From Massilia sp. TS11 (lineage in GTDB: Bacteria; Pseudomonadota; Gammaproteobacteria; Burkholderiales; Burkholderiaceae_D), in contig NZ_JAKLTS010000010.1 in NCBI RefSeq assembly GCF_022012445.1, forward strand, positions 62,001-126,000: DNA of 64,000 nt, read 5' to 3'. The first letter of the stretch is position 1, and the number at the start of each line of letters is the position of its first letter. The notes under the pieces were generated by a model that had not been told where the DNA came from, did no database searches, and saw nothing but the letters and a program-made list of their open reading frames with translations. This document shows positions 8,342 to 17,813 of the stretch, piece by piece. A program made the translations under genes and the position numbers.

Positions 8342-9177
8342 AACCGACACGCGCCGTGGGAATGATGGTGGTGGCCGTGGTGCTGGGCATCGCGGCCGTG
8401 GTGCTGGCCTCGCGCTGGCTGGTCAACAAGGGCGGGCCGGGCACGCGCCAGGTGGTGGTGGCGGCGACCGATATCAATCTCGGTCAGCGCCTCGCGCCCG
8501 AGCTGCTGAAGCTGGTCGACTGGCCAGTCGGCAGCCTGCCGCCCGGGGCACTGGCCGATCCGGCCGCCCTGCATGGACGGGTCTTGCGCACCAGCATGTT
8601 GCGTGGCGAACCGGTGCTGGAGGCCAAGCTGGCCCCGGTCGGCACGCTCGGCGGTTTGTCGGCCCTGATCGATCCGGGCAAGCGCGCGATCACCGTGCGC
8701 GTCAATGATGTGATCGGCGTGGCGGGCTTCGCGCTGCCCGGCAATTACGTCGACATCATCGTCAGCACCCACCGTGATCCGCCGCCCGAGCAGCGCGTCA
8801 CCCAGGAGCAGAGCATCTCGAAGATTGTGCTCGAACGCATACTCGTGCTGGCCGTGGCCCAGGAGGTCAACCGCGACGACACCAAGCCGCGCGTGGTCAA
8901 TGCCGTGACCCTGGAAGTGAGCCCGGAGCAGGCCGAGAAGCTGGACCTGGCGCGCAGTGTCGGCGCCTTGTCCCTGGTGCTGCGCAACCAGGTGGATCCG
9001 AAACCGGCCGCGACCGAGGGCGCCACCAAGGACAGTCTGCTGGGCCTGCAAACGCCGCCGCCGCCCGTGCCCAAGCCCAAGGCCAGCGCGCCCAAACCGG
9101 CCGTGGTGGCGGCGGCCAAGTCGCGCCAGTGCAGCGCCGCCATCGACGGCCTGCATCAAACCCAAGAATGTTTCTGA
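8338..9177 (+). CDS. cpaB: Flp pilus assembly protein CpaB (RcpC)
   Basis: 279 residues. One N-terminal transmembrane helix (AVGMMVVAVVLGIAAVVLASRWLV) anchors a periplasmic protein. An SAF-like domain lies at about 45-110 (VVVAATDINLGQRLAPELLKLVDWP), followed by the RcpC/CpaB core with VRVNDVIGVAGFALPGNYVDIIV. The C-terminus is Pro/Lys/Ala rich. It is thought to support secretin assembly or pilus retention in the periplasm. The start overlaps the ATPase stop as ATGA, and the cpaC secretin gene follows 16 nt later. Confidence 0.94.
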   Translation: MKPTRAVGMMVVAVVLGIAAVVLASRWLVNKGGPGTRQVVVAATDINLGQRLAPELLKLVDWPVGSLPPGALADPAALHGRVLRTSMLRGEPVLEAKLAPVGTLGGLSALIDPGKRAITVRVNDVIGVAGFALPGNYVDIIVSTHRDPPPEQRVTQEQSISKIVLERILVLAVAQEVNRDDTKPRVVNAVTLEVSPEQAEKLDLARSVGALSLVLRNQVDPKPAATEGATKDSLLGLQTPPPPVPKPKASAPKPAVVAAAKSRQCSAAIDGLHQTQECF

Positions 9178-9193
9178 TGCGAAGGGAGCTGCC

Positions 9194-10615
9194 ATGATCG
9201 GTCGCCTTGTCCCCTGCCTGCCCCTGTTGATCGCGATGCATGCGGCCTGGGGCGCCGCGCCACCGCGCACGCCCGCCAAGCCGGCCGCGCCGATGCCGGA
9301 ACATACGGTGTCCGGCCCCGCCTGCTCGGGTGCCGCCACGCCGACGGAGATTGCCCTCGTAGTCGGCAAATCGACGCTGATGCGCATGCCCGAACCCGTG
9401 GCCAACCGCAGCCTCGGCAATCCGGCGGTGGCCCAGGCCATGCTGGTGTCGCCTGATACCTTGTATTTGGTCGGCATGGATCTGGGCAGCACGAATGTCA
9501 TCGTGCAAGGTCGCTCGGGCGCCTGCAATGTCATCGATGTGCATGTGGGCATGGACATTTCGGCCGTGCAGTTGGCACTCGCCAACACGATGCCGGAGGA
9601 GAAGCAGATCAAGGTGCAGGCCGTCGGCGACGCCATCGTGCTCAGCGGTGTGGTCAGCGACAGCCAGGCGGTGGCGCGCGCCCAGGAGATTGCGGCCGCC
9701 TTTGTGCGCCGGCCGCTGCGCTCGCTCGCCACGCGCAAGAACGAGGATCAGGACCAGCCGGCGCGCGAGCAGGGCCCGGTCGGCGAGTCGCGCATCGTCA
9801 ATCTGCTGACGGTGCTCGGGGCCCAGCAGGTGATGCTCGAAGTGAAGGTGGCGGAAGTGTCGAAGAGCCTGCTGGAAAAAGTCGAAGGCAATTCCCTGCT
9901 CAAGCTGAGCTCGGGGAGCTGGGTGGCGACGGCCGCCGCCGCCTTTGTGACCGGGCAATTGAAATCCGGCGTGCAGGCCGCCAAGAGCAATGGCAACAAG
10001 ATCGGTTTCGATGCGCAGAAGGAAAACAATCTTGTGCGCGTGCTGGCGGAACCGACGGTCATGGCCATCAGCGGCCAGGAAGGTAGTTTCCTGGCGGGCG
10101 GCAAATTCTTCATTCCTGTGTCCCAGGACAACAACAAGATCACCCTGCAGGAGAAGGAATTCGGCATTGGTCTGCGCTTCCGTCCGACCGTGCTTTCTGG
10201 CGGGCGCATCAACCTGTTTGTGGCGCCCGAGGTGTCCGAACTGTCGCGCGAGGGCATCGGGGTGACCGGCGGTGGCGGTTTTACCCCGGCGATCTTGCCG
10301 GTGGTGACGACGCGGCGTGCCACCACCACCGTGCAGCTGATGGACGGCCAGACCTTTGTCATCGGTGGGCTGATCAAGAACAACACGGTGGCCAATGTGA
10401 AGGCGTTTCCCTTCCTTGGCGAAATTCCGGTGCTTGGCGCCTTGTTCCGTAGCACGGATTACCAGAATGATCGTAGCGAGCTGGTGTTTGTTGTCACGCC
10501 CCACCTCGTGAAGCCGCTCGAAGGCCCGGTGCGCTTGCCCACGGACCAGACGCCGCCGCCCTCGCCTGCGGATGTGCATGTGAAAGGGACGGTCGAACCG
10601 TCTGTCCAACACTAG
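9194..10615 (+). CDS. cpaC: Tad outer-membrane secretin CpaC (RcpA)
   Basis: 473 residues from the ATG after GAAGGGAGCT. A signal peptide (MIGRLVPCLPLLIAMHAAWGA) leads a pilus/secretin N-domain (MRMPEPVANRSLGNPAVAQA), a BON-like segment (VQAVGDAIVLSGVVSDSQAV), and a C-terminal secretin domain from about 200, with QVMLEVKVAEVSKSLL and VTTRRATTTVQLMDGQTFVIGGL. The last strand, LPTDQTP region, ends the pore domain. It forms the multimeric outer-membrane channel for the Flp pilus. Length is usual for the family. Confidence 0.95.
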   Translation: MIGRLVPCLPLLIAMHAAWGAAPPRTPAKPAAPMPEHTVSGPACSGAATPTEIALVVGKSTLMRMPEPVANRSLGNPAVAQAMLVSPDTLYLVGMDLGSTNVIVQGRSGACNVIDVHVGMDISAVQLALANTMPEEKQIKVQAVGDAIVLSGVVSDSQAVARAQEIAAAFVRRPLRSLATRKNEDQDQPAREQGPVGESRIVNLLTVLGAQQVMLEVKVAEVSKSLLEKVEGNSLLKLSSGSWVATAAAAFVTGQLKSGVQAAKSNGNKIGFDAQKENNLVRVLAEPTVMAISGQEGSFLAGGKFFIPVSQDNNKITLQEKEFGIGLRFRPTVLSGGRINLFVAPEVSELSREGIGVTGGGGFTPAILPVVTTRRATTTVQLMDGQTFVIGGLIKNNTVANVKAFPFLGEIPVLGALFRSTDYQNDRSELVFVVTPHLVKPLEGPVRLPTDQTPPPSPADVHVKGTVEPSVQH

Positions 10616-10624
10616 GAGGCCGCC

Positions 10625-10867
10625 ATGAAACGCTATTGCTTGTTCCCGCTGATGCTGCTGGCCAGCGCCTGTTCGACGGTCGCGCCGATCACCGGTGGCG
10701 AGACGGTGCGGGCGCTGTGGGCGGCCCAGATCCAGGGCGGCGCGGCGCAGAAGGATGTGCTCGACGCGGCGACGGCGCGGGCCGCCATCACCAGCTACCA
10801 CAAGGCGGCAGCCCAGCCTGACATGCATGCGCAATCGCAAGCAATGATCGTGGGCCTGTCAAAATGA
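10625..10867 (+). CDS. Small Tad-locus lipoprotein
   Basis: 80 residues. The signal peptide MKRYCLFPLMLLASAC carries a lipobox LASAC, so Cys16 is the predicted lipidated residue. The mature part is short and Ala-rich and has no family I can name. It sits between the secretin and the TadG-like gene and overlaps the latter by 4 nt. By position it could serve as a pilotin or RcpB-like helper for the secretin, which is inference only. Confidence 0.85.
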   Translation: MKRYCLFPLMLLASACSTVAPITGGETVRALWAAQIQGGAAQKDVLDAATARAAITSYHKAAAQPDMHAQSQAMIVGLSK

Positions 10868-12273
10868 AACAGCATGCGCCGATCCGGCGGCAGCGTGGCG
10901 CGTTTGCCGTCGCGTTTGCGATGATGGCCGTGGTGATTCTGGCCATCATCGGCATTGCCCTCGATGGTGCGCAGATGTTCGCCCGCGCGACCGACTTGCA
11001 GATCGCGGCCGATGCCGGCGCCCTGGCCGCCGCGCGCAAGCTCGACGGGACCAGCACGGGCATCGATTCCGCCGTGCAGGCTGCGCGCACCGTGGTGACG
11101 GGAAACCGCTACGCCTTGTGGAAGAACTTTCCCTGGAACGACACCGCCCTGAGCTTTTCCACGACGCCCGATGGCAGCACCGGCTGGCTGGCGGTGGATG
11201 CGGCGCGCGCGGCGCCCTCGGGCCTGCTGTACGCGCGCCTCGACACGCAGAGCCTGGCCGAAGACAGCCCGGTCGGCGATGTCGCGCTCGGCTTTTCGCT
11301 CTTGATCAGTGGCGACAGCACGCCTGCCAGTCTGCATGCCGTGGCGGTCGCAGGCCGCTCACAGATCGGCGCAATTCCGCTCGGCATTTGTGCGCTGTCC
11401 TCGACCCCGGCTGCTCCGCGTCCGCCCGCCAATCAGGAGCTGCTTGAATTTGGCTTCCGGCGTGGCGTCGGCTACAACCTGCTGAACCTCAATCCGAATG
11501 GCAATGTTGCAGCCAACTACCTGATCAACCCGGTCAATGATGGCAGCGGCAGCAGTTCTGACAGCAATTTCGCCAGCAGTGCGATCACCCCGCTGCTGTG
11601 CGCGGGCAGCATTCCCCTGCGCACACTGACGGGCGGCACGGGCAAGGTCTTCGTGCGCTACCCGTTTCCGGGTGGCCTGGCGACGGCCTTGAACAGCCGT
11701 TTCGACGATTTCAGCAATTCTTCGTGCAACCAATACACGGCCCCGCCCGATCGGAATATCCGCCAGTACAACGGTGCCTATATCCCTTGGTATATGAACG
11801 CGATCAGCGGCCAAAGCGCCGCCGCAGCTTCGGGCAGCAGTCTGATCACGATTGCGGACCTGGCCGACCCGGGCAGCGTCAGCGCGGGGGCCTACGGTCC
11901 GCTATGGGCGGCGACGCGCGCGGCCAAATACAGCGCGGCGCCGCCGTATGCCACGTTTGCCAAGAGCGATTGGGCCACGCTTTACCCGGCCAGCCCGTCG
12001 GCGCCAGCCGCGAACAGCAGTTACCCGGCCTCCGGTACGCCCTATCAGTCGAGCACGCAGTCGCCGAGCCATACCGGCCTGAAGAACCGGCGTTTTGTGC
12101 ACGTGGCCCTGCTTGCCTGCCCGATTGCGAACGGGTCTGGTGTGCAAGCGCAAGTTTTGGGCATCGGCAAGTTCTTTTTGACAGCGAAAGCAACGTCGAG
12201 CGGCATCTATGCTGAATTTGCCGGTGCTGTGAAAGATGAAGCGCTGACAACGCGTGTGGAGCTCTTCAAATGA
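10864..12273 (+). CDS. tadG: TadG-like pseudopilin-associated protein
   Basis: 469 residues. The N-terminus RRQRGAFAVAFAMMAVVILAIIGIALDGAQ is the TadE/TadG type hydrophobic segment, followed by ATDLQIAADAGALAAARKL, the conserved region of Flp-assembly TadG proteins. The remainder is a large extracytoplasmic Ser/Ala/Asn-rich domain with a few cysteines (GICAL, LLCAGS, NSSCNQY, LACPI). No clear von Willebrand MIDAS motif was seen, unlike some TadG proteins. It overlaps genes on both sides by 4 nt. Confidence 0.88.
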   Translation: MKQHAPIRRQRGAFAVAFAMMAVVILAIIGIALDGAQMFARATDLQIAADAGALAAARKLDGTSTGIDSAVQAARTVVTGNRYALWKNFPWNDTALSFSTTPDGSTGWLAVDAARAAPSGLLYARLDTQSLAEDSPVGDVALGFSLLISGDSTPASLHAVAVAGRSQIGAIPLGICALSSTPAAPRPPANQELLEFGFRRGVGYNLLNLNPNGNVAANYLINPVNDGSGSSSDSNFASSAITPLLCAGSIPLRTLTGGTGKVFVRYPFPGGLATALNSRFDDFSNSSCNQYTAPPDRNIRQYNGAYIPWYMNAISGQSAAAASGSSLITIADLADPGSVSAGAYGPLWAATRAAKYSAAPPYATFAKSDWATLYPASPSAPAANSSYPASGTPYQSSTQSPSHTGLKNRRFVHVALLACPIANGSGVQAQVLGIGKFFLTAKATSSGIYAEFAGAVKDEALTTRVELFK

Positions 12274-12722
12274 ACCGTCGATCCCAGCGCGGCGCCGCCG
12301 CATTTGAGTGTGCCCTGATCCTGGTCTTATTTCTGAGCCTGATTCCAGTGCCCATCTACTTCGGCAAGGCCTTCTTGAGTTACAACGTGCTGCATAAGGC
12401 TGCCGGAAATGCCGCCTTGCTTTTTGCGCAGGCCGAGGAAGCGGAAGTGACCGACCCAAATCGGGCCGGGACGCTACGCGCACAGGCTTTGGGTCTTATC
12501 AGCGCGGACACGGCCGAGAGTCGTTTATCGGTGCCTGTTGGTAGTGCGTATCTCAGTTGCGACAATTCATCTTGTGGAAGTATCAGTCCACCGTCGACCT
12601 TGAGCCTCAGTATCAACATGCAATTCTCGGTGCCAGAATTGGATGCCCTCGTGGCGGCCGCCATCTCCGCCGACACACTCGTGGAGATCGAAGGCAGCGT
12701 CAAGGTGCCCTATGCAAACTAG
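12270..12722 (+). CDS. TadE-like minor pilin
   Basis: 150 residues. RRSQRGAAAFECALILVLFLSLIPVPIYFGK is a TadE-type N-terminus: a basic leader, a Gly-Ala-Ala-Ala-x-Glu pattern with Glu near position 12, and one hydrophobic helix. The rest is a small periplasmic domain with a CDNSSCG pair. TadE/TadF pseudopilins are processed by the TadV peptidase and prime pilus assembly. Overlaps the preceding gene by 4 nt and the following one by 11 nt. Confidence 0.85.
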   Translation: MNRRSQRGAAAFECALILVLFLSLIPVPIYFGKAFLSYNVLHKAAGNAALLFAQAEEAEVTDPNRAGTLRAQALGLISADTAESRLSVPVGSAYLSCDNSSCGSISPPSTLSLSINMQFSVPELDALVAAAISADTLVEIEGSVKVPYAN

Positions 12723-13284
12723 GCCACAGTCGCAGCGCGGCGCAGCCGCGGTCGAGGTCGCGATTCTCAGCCTCGTCTTCTTTCTGTTCTTGCTACTCTG
12801 CATCGAAGGCGCGCGCGCCCTGTATGTCTGGAACGCTATTCAGGAGGTGACGCGCCGCGCCGCGCGCCTGGCGACGGTGACCGACTTCACGGATGCCGCC
12901 AAGCTCGACGGCGTGCGAATCACCGCCCTGATGCCGCCCGACGGCAAATTGCCGCTGGCACCCGAGATCCAGTCCGCAGCGCTGCGCATCGACTATCTGC
13001 AGATGAGCGAGAACGGCAGCATGAGCGTACTCAGCAGCTTGCCGGCCTGTCCCGCCCAGAACAAGCTCAATTGCCTGAGCGACCCTTACGGCAGCAATTG
13101 CATCCGCCTGGTGCGCGCCAGCCTGTGCAAGGAAGGCGCGAGCAACTGCACCGGGCTCGACTACACGCCGCTGTTTGGCTTCTTCAATAGCTATCTGGGC
13201 GGCGCCATCACGCTGCCGACCGCCAGCACCACCGTGCCAGCACAGAGTCTGGGCTACCAGCCCGGCAGCAATGCCTGTCCCTGA
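12712..13284 (+). CDS. TadE/TadF-like minor pilin
   Basis: 190 residues from the ATG at 12712, inside the end of the previous gene. The N-terminus SQRGAAAVEVAILSLVFFLFLLLCIEGARAL is the TadE signature with Glu after GAAAV and one membrane helix; TRRAARLATV follows. The periplasmic domain has several cysteines (ACPAQNKLNC, SNCIR, SLCKEGASNC), which suggests disulfides. It is the second of two adjacent TadE-type genes, and the two share the RGAAA leader but little else. Assigning E versus F is not possible by eye. Confidence 0.87.
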   Translation: MQTRPQSQRGAAAVEVAILSLVFFLFLLLCIEGARALYVWNAIQEVTRRAARLATVTDFTDAAKLDGVRITALMPPDGKLPLAPEIQSAALRIDYLQMSENGSMSVLSSLPACPAQNKLNCLSDPYGSNCIRLVRASLCKEGASNCTGLDYTPLFGFFNSYLGGAITLPTASTTVPAQSLGYQPGSNACP

Positions 13285-13310
13285 GTCCTTCTCCCTCCGA
13301 GAGGTGCGCC

Positions 13311-14477
13311 ATGAAAGCCTTGATCATCACCCGCGACAGTCAACTGCATACCGAGATCGCCGCCCAGGGCGCCGCCCGCGTGCCCGCCCTGAGCGTCGCC
13401 GAAAGCCGCACCAGCATGCGCGATGCGCTCGAACGCCTGGCCGAAGCGCCCGAACTGGTCATCATCGATGCCAGCGATTTTGATGCCACAGCGGCCGAGG
13501 GCATCGACCGCCTCACCCGCCACTACGCGAGCGCCAGCTTCATGCTGCTGACGCGCGGCGAGCAGCAGGAGGTGCTGATCCGCGCCATGCGCGCCGGCGT
13601 GCGCGAGGTGCTCGAACTGCCGCTCGTGCACCGCGCCTTTCACGAGGCGATGGATCGCATCGACCTCGCTGCCGGGGTGGCCAATATGCGCGATGGGAAG
13701 GTCCTTGCCTTCATCGCCTGCAAGGGCGGCAGCGGGGCCACTTTCATCTCGACCAATTTTGCCTATGCGCTGGCGACGCTGGCCGCCAAGAAGGTGCTGC
13801 TGATCGACCTGCATGGACAGTTCGGCGATGCGACGCTGTACGTCTCGGACCAGAAGCCCGGCATGACGCTGGCTGACGTCTGCAGCCAGATCCAGCGCAT
13901 CGACGGCGCCTTCCTCGAATCCTCGGCCGTGCAGGTGGCGCCCAATTTCGGCGTGCTGGCGGCGGCCGACAGCGACACCGCGCCCAAGCCGGAGCAGATG
14001 GAGACGGTGCTGCGCATCGCGCGCCAGCATTACGACTACATCGTGCTCGACGTCGGCCGGCAGATCGACGCGCTCTCGCTGCGCGCGCTCGATGAAGCCG
14101 ACGCCATCTATCCGGTGCTGCAGCTTGGTCTGCCCGACATCCGCGACGGCCGCCGCCTGCTCGACATCTTCCGCTCGCTCGGCTACCCGATCGATCAGAT
14201 CCGCCTGATCGTCAATCGCTACGAGAAGGGCGGCCGCCTGCGCCTGCAGGACGTGCAGAACGCGCTCGGCGCCCAGGTGGTGCACACGGTACCGAACGAC
14301 TACGTGGCCGTGACCGATTCGGTGAACCAGGGCGTGCCGGTGCTGCAGATTGCGCGCGCCAGCGCGGTCGCGCGCAGCCTGGCCGAGCTGGTGGAGCTGG
14401 TGACCTCGCGCCGCGTGGCCGAGAGCAAAGGCCTGTTCGACCGCCTGTTCGGCCGCGCCGATCACGAAACCTATTGA
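13311..14477 (+). CDS. cpaE: CpaE/TadZ-type MinD-like ATPase
   Basis: 388 residues. Residues 1-125 resemble a receiver-like domain (MKALIITRDSQLHTEI, then LVIIDASDFDA). The MinD/ParA fold follows, with CKGGSGATFISTNFAYALA near 137-155, VLLIDLHGQFGDATLY, and YIVLDVGRQIDALS. The deviant Walker A keeps the first lysine (KGG) but has Ala where the P-loop lysine is expected (GAT, not GKT), a known trait of several TadZ/CpaE proteins. It localises the pilus machinery to a pole or site in other bacteria. The gene lies directly upstream of cpaF. Confidence 0.93.
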   Translation: MKALIITRDSQLHTEIAAQGAARVPALSVAESRTSMRDALERLAEAPELVIIDASDFDATAAEGIDRLTRHYASASFMLLTRGEQQEVLIRAMRAGVREVLELPLVHRAFHEAMDRIDLAAGVANMRDGKVLAFIACKGGSGATFISTNFAYALATLAAKKVLLIDLHGQFGDATLYVSDQKPGMTLADVCSQIQRIDGAFLESSAVQVAPNFGVLAAADSDTAPKPEQMETVLRIARQHYDYIVLDVGRQIDALSLRALDEADAIYPVLQLGLPDIRDGRRLLDIFRSLGYPIDQIRLIVNRYEKGGRLRLQDVQNALGAQVVHTVPNDYVAVTDSVNQGVPVLQIARASAVARSLAELVELVTSRRVAESKGLFDRLFGRADHETY

Positions 14478-14488
14478 GGAGGAGTGCC

Positions 14489-15826
14489 ATGAGTCTGCGC
14501 GAAATCCTGTCCGGCCACGACGAGCCGCGTACGCCGGCGCCGGCCGGCCACAGCCAGGCCTATCAGGAGCTGAAGAAGCACATGCACCAGATGATCCTCG
14601 ACCGGATCGACCTGGAGCGGCTGAAGCGCCTGACGCCGGAGCAGTTCAAACACGAACTGGCCCTGCTGGTGCAGCGCCTGATCGAGGAGGAGCGCATCGT
14701 GCTCAATCAGCACGAGCGGCATAACCTGGTGCTCGATATCCAGCACGAGATGCTCGGCTTCGGCCCGCTCGAGCCGCTGCTGTCCGACCCGACCATCTCC
14801 GACATCCTCGTCAACACCGCTTCACGCGTCTACGTCGAGCGGCGCGGACGCCTGGAGCTGACCGATGTGAGCTTCAACGACAACGCCCACCTGCTGAAGA
14901 TCATCGAGAAGATCGTCTCACGCGTTGGGCGGCGGGTGGATGAATCGAGCCCGATGGTGGACGCCCGCCTGCCCGATGGCTCGCGCGTCAACGCCATCAT
15001 CCCGCCGCTGGCCGTCGACGGCCCGCTGCTGTCGATCCGGCGCTTTTCGGCCAAGCCGCTCACGGTGGACGATCTGCTGAACCTGAAGAGCCTGACCCCG
15101 CCGATGGTGCAGGTGCTGCAGTCGCTGGCCCAGGCCAAGGTGAATATCCTGATCTCGGGCGGCACTGGCAGCGGCAAGACGACTTTGCTCAATCTGCTCT
15201 CTGGCTTCATTCCGTCCGGAGAGCGCATCGTGACGATTGAAGATGCGGCCGAACTGCAGCTGCGCCAGCCGCACGTGGTGCGCCTGGAGACGCGCCCGCC
15301 GAATATCGAGGGCAAAGGCGAGGTCAATCAACGCGCCCTGGTGCGCAATGCACTGCGTATGCGCCCGGATCGCATCATCCTCGGCGAAGTGCGCGGCGCC
15401 GAGGCCCTCGACATGCTGCAGGCGATGAACACCGGTCACGAAGGCTCCTTCGCGACGATCCACTCGAACACGCCGCGCGACGCGCTGTCGCGCCTGGAGA
15501 ACATGGTCGCCATGGCCGGCGTCCACCAGCTCGCGCGCGCCATGCGCCAGCAGATTTGCGCCGCCATCACCGTCATTCTGCAGGTGGCGCGGCTGACCGA
15601 TGGCGGACGCAAGCTGGTGAGCGTATCCGAGATCACTGGCATGGAAGGCGAAGTGATCGCGATGCAGGAGATCTTCCGCTTCGAGCAGACCGGCATCGAC
15701 CCGAGCGGCAAGGTGCTGGGCCACTTCCGCGCCAGCGGCGTTCGTCCGCGCTTCGCCGAGCGCCTGCGCATGTTCGGCGTGCCAGTGCCCGATAGCGTGT
15801 TCGATCCCGACCGCACCTTTGAATAG
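14489..15826 (+). CDS. cpaF: Tad pilus assembly ATPase CpaF (TadA)
   Basis: 445 residues from [13 protein letters not shown]; the upstream in-frame ATG would overlap cpaE and has poorer spacing than GAGGAGG before this one. It is a VirB11/PilT-family secretion ATPase: [21 protein letters not shown] (N-terminal domain), Walker [10 protein letters not shown] near 225-233, [10 protein letters not shown], the Walker B region [15 protein letters not shown], and the [12 protein letters not shown] histidine box. It powers pilus extension, and likely retraction, with TadB and TadC as inner-membrane platform. Confidence 0.96.
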   Translation: MSLREILSGHDEPRTPAPAGHSQAYQELKKHMHQMILDRIDLERLKRLTPEQFKHELALLVQRLIEEERIVLNQHERHNLVLDIQHEMLGFGPLEPLLSDPTISDILVNTASRVYVERRGRLELTDVSFNDNAHLLKIIEKIVSRVGRRVDESSPMVDARLPDGSRVNAIIPPLAVDGPLLSIRRFSAKPLTVDDLLNLKSLTPPMVQVLQSLAQAKVNILISGGTGSGKTTLLNLLSGFIPSGERIVTIEDAAELQLRQPHVVRLETRPPNIEGKGEVNQRALVRNALRMRPDRIILGEVRGAEALDMLQAMNTGHEGSFATIHSNTPRDALSRLENMVAMAGVHQLARAMRQQICAAITVILQVARLTDGGRKLVSVSEITGMEGEVIAMQEIFRFEQTGIDPSGKVLGHFRASGVRPRFAERLRMFGVPVPDSVFDPDRTFE

Positions 15827-15834
15827 GAGGGCGC

Positions 15835-16812
15835 ATGGATACCCTGTTCTATGCCTTCGCCGTGCTGGTCTTCGCCGCCGTCAGCCTGTTGATTGAAGGC
15901 GCCTACCTGTGGTGGTCCAGCAGCCGCGGGGGCCAGGCCGCGCGCGTGGCGCGCCGCCTGCGCCTGATGACGCCGGGCGCCGCCGCGCATGAGCACCAGA
16001 TCAGCATCCTCAAGCAGCGCCGCCTGGCTGGCTCCGTGGCGGCCGACCGCATGCTGCGCCGTATGCCGCTGGCCCTGCGCCTTGACCATCTGCTGCAGCA
16101 GTCCGGCTTGCGCTGGCTGCTGTCGCACCTGATCGGGATGATCCTCACCGGCCTGTTCCTCGGCTGGATCGTGGTGCGGGTCTGCGATATTCCGGTGGCA
16201 CCGGCGATGCTGATCGTGGTCGGCTTCGGCATGGTGCCGATGCTGATGGTGGTGCGCCTGCGCGGTGAGCGCATGCGCAAGCTGGAGGAGCAGCTGCCCG
16301 AGGTGGCGGACTTCCTGGCGCGCGCGCTGCGCGCCGGCCACTCGCTGACCAATGTCCTGCACATGCTCGGCGCGGAGATGCCCGAGCCGATCGCCAGCGA
16401 ATTCCGCTTTACCCACGAGGAGATTCATTACGGTCTGTCGATGCACGATGCCCTGCATTCGCTGGCTACGCGCGTGCCGCTGACGGACCTGCGCTACATG
16501 GTCATCGCCATCCTCATCCAGCGCGAATCGGGCGGCAATCTGGCCGATATTCTCAGCTCCATCGGCTGCATCATCCGCGCGCGCCTCAAGTTGATCGCAC
16601 AGGTGCGCGTGCTGTCGGCGGAAGGGCGCCTGTCGGCCTGGGTCCTGGGGCTGCTGCCGTTCATCGTCATCGTCGTGATGACGCTGACGAACCGGCGCTA
16701 TATCAGCGTGTTGTGGACCGACCCGGCCGGCATCCAGATCCTGTGGTACGGCGCTGGCATGATGCTGGTGGGCGTGCTGTGGCTGCGCCGGCTGGTGCGC
16801 ATCAAAGTCTAG
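15835..16812 (+). CDS. tadB: Tad inner-membrane platform protein TadB
   Basis: 325 residues with an N-terminal helix, a central pair of helices (LLSHLIGMILTGLFLGWIVV and MLIVVGFGMVPMLMVVRL) and two C-terminal helices. The GspF/T2SSF domain is seen in LPEVADFLARALRAGHSLTNVLHML and LMVIAILIQRESGGNLADIL. Starts 8 nt after cpaF behind GGAGG. TadB pairs with TadC to form the platform on which CpaF acts. Confidence 0.94.
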   Translation: MDTLFYAFAVLVFAAVSLLIEGAYLWWSSSRGGQAARVARRLRLMTPGAAAHEHQISILKQRRLAGSVAADRMLRRMPLALRLDHLLQQSGLRWLLSHLIGMILTGLFLGWIVVRVCDIPVAPAMLIVVGFGMVPMLMVVRLRGERMRKLEEQLPEVADFLARALRAGHSLTNVLHMLGAEMPEPIASEFRFTHEEIHYGLSMHDALHSLATRVPLTDLRYMVIAILIQRESGGNLADILSSIGCIIRARLKLIAQVRVLSAEGRLSAWVLGLLPFIVIVVMTLTNRRYISVLWTDPAGIQILWYGAGMMLVGVLWLRRLVRIKV

Positions 16813-16821
16813 GAGGCCGCC

Positions 16822-17760
16822 ATGCAAGGCTCACAGATCCTGTTTCTGGTGGTGGTGTTCGTTGTCGTCACCGCCGTTGCGCTGGTGGCGATGGCCGTCT
16901 TCGGCAGCGGCGGCTTGCGCCAGCGCCTGCAGGGCTTCCTCGGCAAACGCGAAGAGACGCAGGCGCCGTCCAATGGCTGGGTGGAGCGTGTGGTGAAGGC
17001 GGCGCGCCCGTTCTCGCAGCTGTCGGTGCCGGAGGAGGGCTGGGAGCGCTCCGCGCTGCGCACCCGTTTCATGAATGCCGGCTGGCGCGATCCGGCTTCC
17101 ACCACGCTGTACTTCGCCGCCAAAACCCTGCTGGCGCTCGGCTTGCCCGCGCTGGTGGTGGTCAGCGCCGTCAGCCTGCCGCGCCATGTGCCGGCGAACG
17201 CCTTTCTACTGCTGCTGTTCTTCCTTGCCACCACCGGCTACTACCTGCCCAACCTGGTGCTGGCGCAGCGCGTGCGCCGCCGCCAAGCCGAGATCTTTGA
17301 ATGCATACCGGATGCCCTGGACCTGCTGACCGTCTGCGTGGAGGCGGGCCTGAGCCTGGAGCGCGCGATGATGAAGGTGGCGAGCGAGATCGACATCAAG
17401 AGCCGCGTGCTGGCCGAGGAACTGCAGCTGGTGCTGATGGAGATGCGCGCGGGCTTTTCAAAGGAGAAGGCGCTGCGCAACTTCGCCCTGCGCACCGGCG
17501 TGGAGGATATCGACACCCTGGTCGCCATGCTCGTGCAGTCCGAGCGCTTCGGCACCAGCATGGGCGAATCCTTGCGCGTCCACTCCGACAATCTGCGTAC
17601 CAAGCGGCGCATGCTGGCCGAGGAGGCGGCCGCGAAAATCGCCCTGAAGCTGATGTTCCCGCTGATTTTCTTCATCTTCCCCACGCTGCTGATGGTGCTG
17701 ATGGCGCCTGCCTTCCTCGCCCTGGCACGCACCTTGATGCCGGCCCTGAACGGTAACTGA
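16822..17760 (+). CDS. tadC: Tad inner-membrane platform protein TadC
   Basis: 312 residues. The GspF-type domain is EIFECIPDALDLLTVCVEAGLSLERAMMKV, then VAMLVQSERFGTSMGESLRVHSD and a closing helix pair around LMFPLIFFIFPTLLMVLMAPAF. Paralogue of TadB, following it by 9 nt behind GGAGG. It is the last gene of the Tad operon as seen here; no TadD-type TPR gene follows. Confidence 0.94.
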   Translation: MQGSQILFLVVVFVVVTAVALVAMAVFGSGGLRQRLQGFLGKREETQAPSNGWVERVVKAARPFSQLSVPEEGWERSALRTRFMNAGWRDPASTTLYFAAKTLLALGLPALVVVSAVSLPRHVPANAFLLLLFFLATTGYYLPNLVLAQRVRRRQAEIFECIPDALDLLTVCVEAGLSLERAMMKVASEIDIKSRVLAEELQLVLMEMRAGFSKEKALRNFALRTGVEDIDTLVAMLVQSERFGTSMGESLRVHSDNLRTKRRMLAEEAAAKIALKLMFPLIFFIFPTLLMVLMAPAFLALARTLMPALNGN

Positions 17761-17774
17761 AAAATTTGTATCAA

Positions 17775-17796
17775 GGCGCGCCGCTGCTGGCGCGCC
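17775..17796 (+). terminator. Hairpin after tadC, possible terminator
   Basis: Two copies of GGCGCGCC, 6 nt apart (17775-17782 and 17789-17796); each is self-complementary, so they can pair as an 8-bp G/C stem 14 nt after the tadC stop. There is no T-tract, so termination efficiency is uncertain. Confidence 0.4.
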
Positions 17797-17813
17797 GCCT
17801 TACAATCCGGCCC

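Noticed and set aside
8897-10840. 647-codon minus-strand frame opposite cpaB/cpaC
   Set aside because: It lies opposite two genes with clear domains, and its translation has antisense-type composition (Arg/His/Gly runs).
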